From Bacteroidota bacterium (GTDB taxonomy: Bacteria > Bacteroidota > Bacteroidia > Flavobacteriales > Flavobacteriaceae): a DNA stretch of 7,450 bases. The stretch is from contig JAACDD010000164.1 of NCBI GenBank assembly GCA_009937085.1, positions 1-7,450 on the forward strand. Direction: 5' to 3'. Each line of letters starts with the position of its first letter. Position 1 is the first letter of the stretch. The position numbers and the translations under genes are program-made. Shown piece after piece: positions 7,235 to 7,450 of the stretch. Under the pieces are notes generated by a model. That model ran no database searches and had not been told where the DNA came from. It saw nothing but the letters and a program-made list of their open reading frames with translations.

Positions 7235-7251
7235 TTTAACAGAATGTTAAA
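7235..7251. promoter_or_regulatory. 17-bp palindrome upstream of the SnoaL-like gene, candidate operator
   Basis: TTTAACA-GAA-TGTTAAA is a perfect inverted repeat with 7-bp arms and a 3-base centre, the size and symmetry expected for a dimeric repressor or activator. It is 44-60 bases upstream of the lipoprotein ATG, where it would overlap or flank a promoter. No regulator gene is in the window, so its partner is unknown. Confidence 0.4.
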
Positions 7252-7263
7252 TGAGGTCTAACC

Positions 7264-7320
7264 TACTTAAGAGGATTAGAAGTAGCAGAGCTAAAAGAAG
7301 AAGATATGCCTATGGTTTAG
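7264..7320 (+). repeat. 57-bp direct repeat, copy B: remnant of a gene 3' end
   Basis: On the + strand this reads YLRGLEVAELKEEDMPMV and a TAG stop, homologous to copy A at 6599-6655. An in-frame TGA four codons upstream (7252-7254) means no functional gene remains. Its stop lies 42 bases from the stop of the converging Bax inhibitor-1 gene, a normal spacing for two convergent genes. This suggests it may mark the original position of a lost + strand gene. Confidence 0.75.
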
Positions 7321-7340
7321 TTTTATTATTTTGAATAAAA
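7321..7340. terminator. AT-only hairpin between converging 3' ends
   Basis: TTTTATT (7321-7327) pairs perfectly with AATAAAA (7334-7340) across a 6-base loop. It lies immediately after the stop of repeat copy B and 22 bases past the stop of the Bax inhibitor-1 gene. It could act as a weak bidirectional terminator, but a stem without G:C pairs is poor evidence. Confidence 0.2.
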
Positions 7341-7362
7341 TTTGATCTAATGAAAAAATATT

Positions 7363-7450
7363 TTAGTTTGAATCAGCCAATATTTCAAGAAGATCTAAAA
7401 ATAGATTTATAATATCTAAGTATAAATTAACAGCAATTTTAATTGCAGTA
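7363..7450 (-). CDS. Bax inhibitor-1/YccA family membrane protein, 3' end (partial)
   Basis: The minus-strand frame is open from the window edge to a TAA at 7363-7365 and gives the last 28 residues. The segment LYLDIINLFLDLLEIL is the characteristic final helix of Bax inhibitor-1 (UPF0005, YccA/YbhL-like) proteins, whose C-termini normally read like ALxLYLDFINLFLxLLRI. Members are seven-helix integral membrane proteins; eukaryotic and bacterial relatives are linked to Ca2+ leak and membrane proteostasis. Most of the gene, including its start, is outside the window. The family call rests on this short but distinctive motif. Confidence 0.75.
   Translation of the reverse strand, partial: TAIKIAVNLYLDIINLFLDLLEILADSN

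Noticed and set aside
6986..7261. A + strand open frame of 91 codons overlapping the start of the SnoaL-like gene.
   Set aside because: It is antisense to a gene with a clean lipoprotein signal and fold motifs. Its tail is low-complexity AT-rich spacer translation.
1..7450. tRNA, rRNA, CRISPR array, transposase or integrase gene.
   Set aside because: No cloverleaf-like sequence, regularly spaced repeat series or recombinase motif was seen on either strand.

Overview
The window looks like a chromosomal piece of a marine-type Bacteroidota, most likely a flavobacterium. It is AT-rich, its genes lack Shine-Dalgarno-type leaders, it carries lipoprotein signal peptides, and its gene content is typical of polysaccharide users: a formylglycine sulfatase, a GH3 glycosidase and an organic-acid type Na+ symporter. 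This taxonomic call is inferred from style and content; no marker gene is present.

Left part (1-3593, + strand). After what may be the last 26 codons of an upstream gene and an intergenic leader comes a three-gene operon: a secreted S1-type sulfatase (GTG start), a DUF4212 small symporter subunit 7 bases later, and a VC_2705-type sodium:solute symporter whose ATG directly follows the DUF4212 stop. The two membrane genes are a standard pair. Their tight linkage to a sulfatase is the unusual part, and suggests that an organic product of desulfation, or of the same degradation pathway, is imported.

Middle (3594-3974). This spacer between convergent genes contains a 130-bp MITE-like element with imperfect terminal inverted repeats and two internal palindromes.

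Right part (3975-7450, - strand). A large GH3 enzyme with a PA14 insert (beta-xylosidase-like motifs, predicted lipoprotein), then a small SnoaL/NTF2-like lipoprotein, then the 3' end of a Bax inhibitor-1 family membrane protein that runs off the window edge.

The most notable structure is a pair of diverged 57-bp direct repeats (6599-6655 and 7264-7320) that bracket the SnoaL-like gene. Read on the + strand, both spell the same 18-residue protein C-terminus plus stop, and seven of their eight differences fall at third codon positions. They look like the 3' tips of two homologous genes whose bodies are gone, which suggests that the lipoprotein gene, and perhaps GH3, arrived by recombination at the 3' end of a lost gene. 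No RNA gene, CRISPR array or intact transposase was seen.
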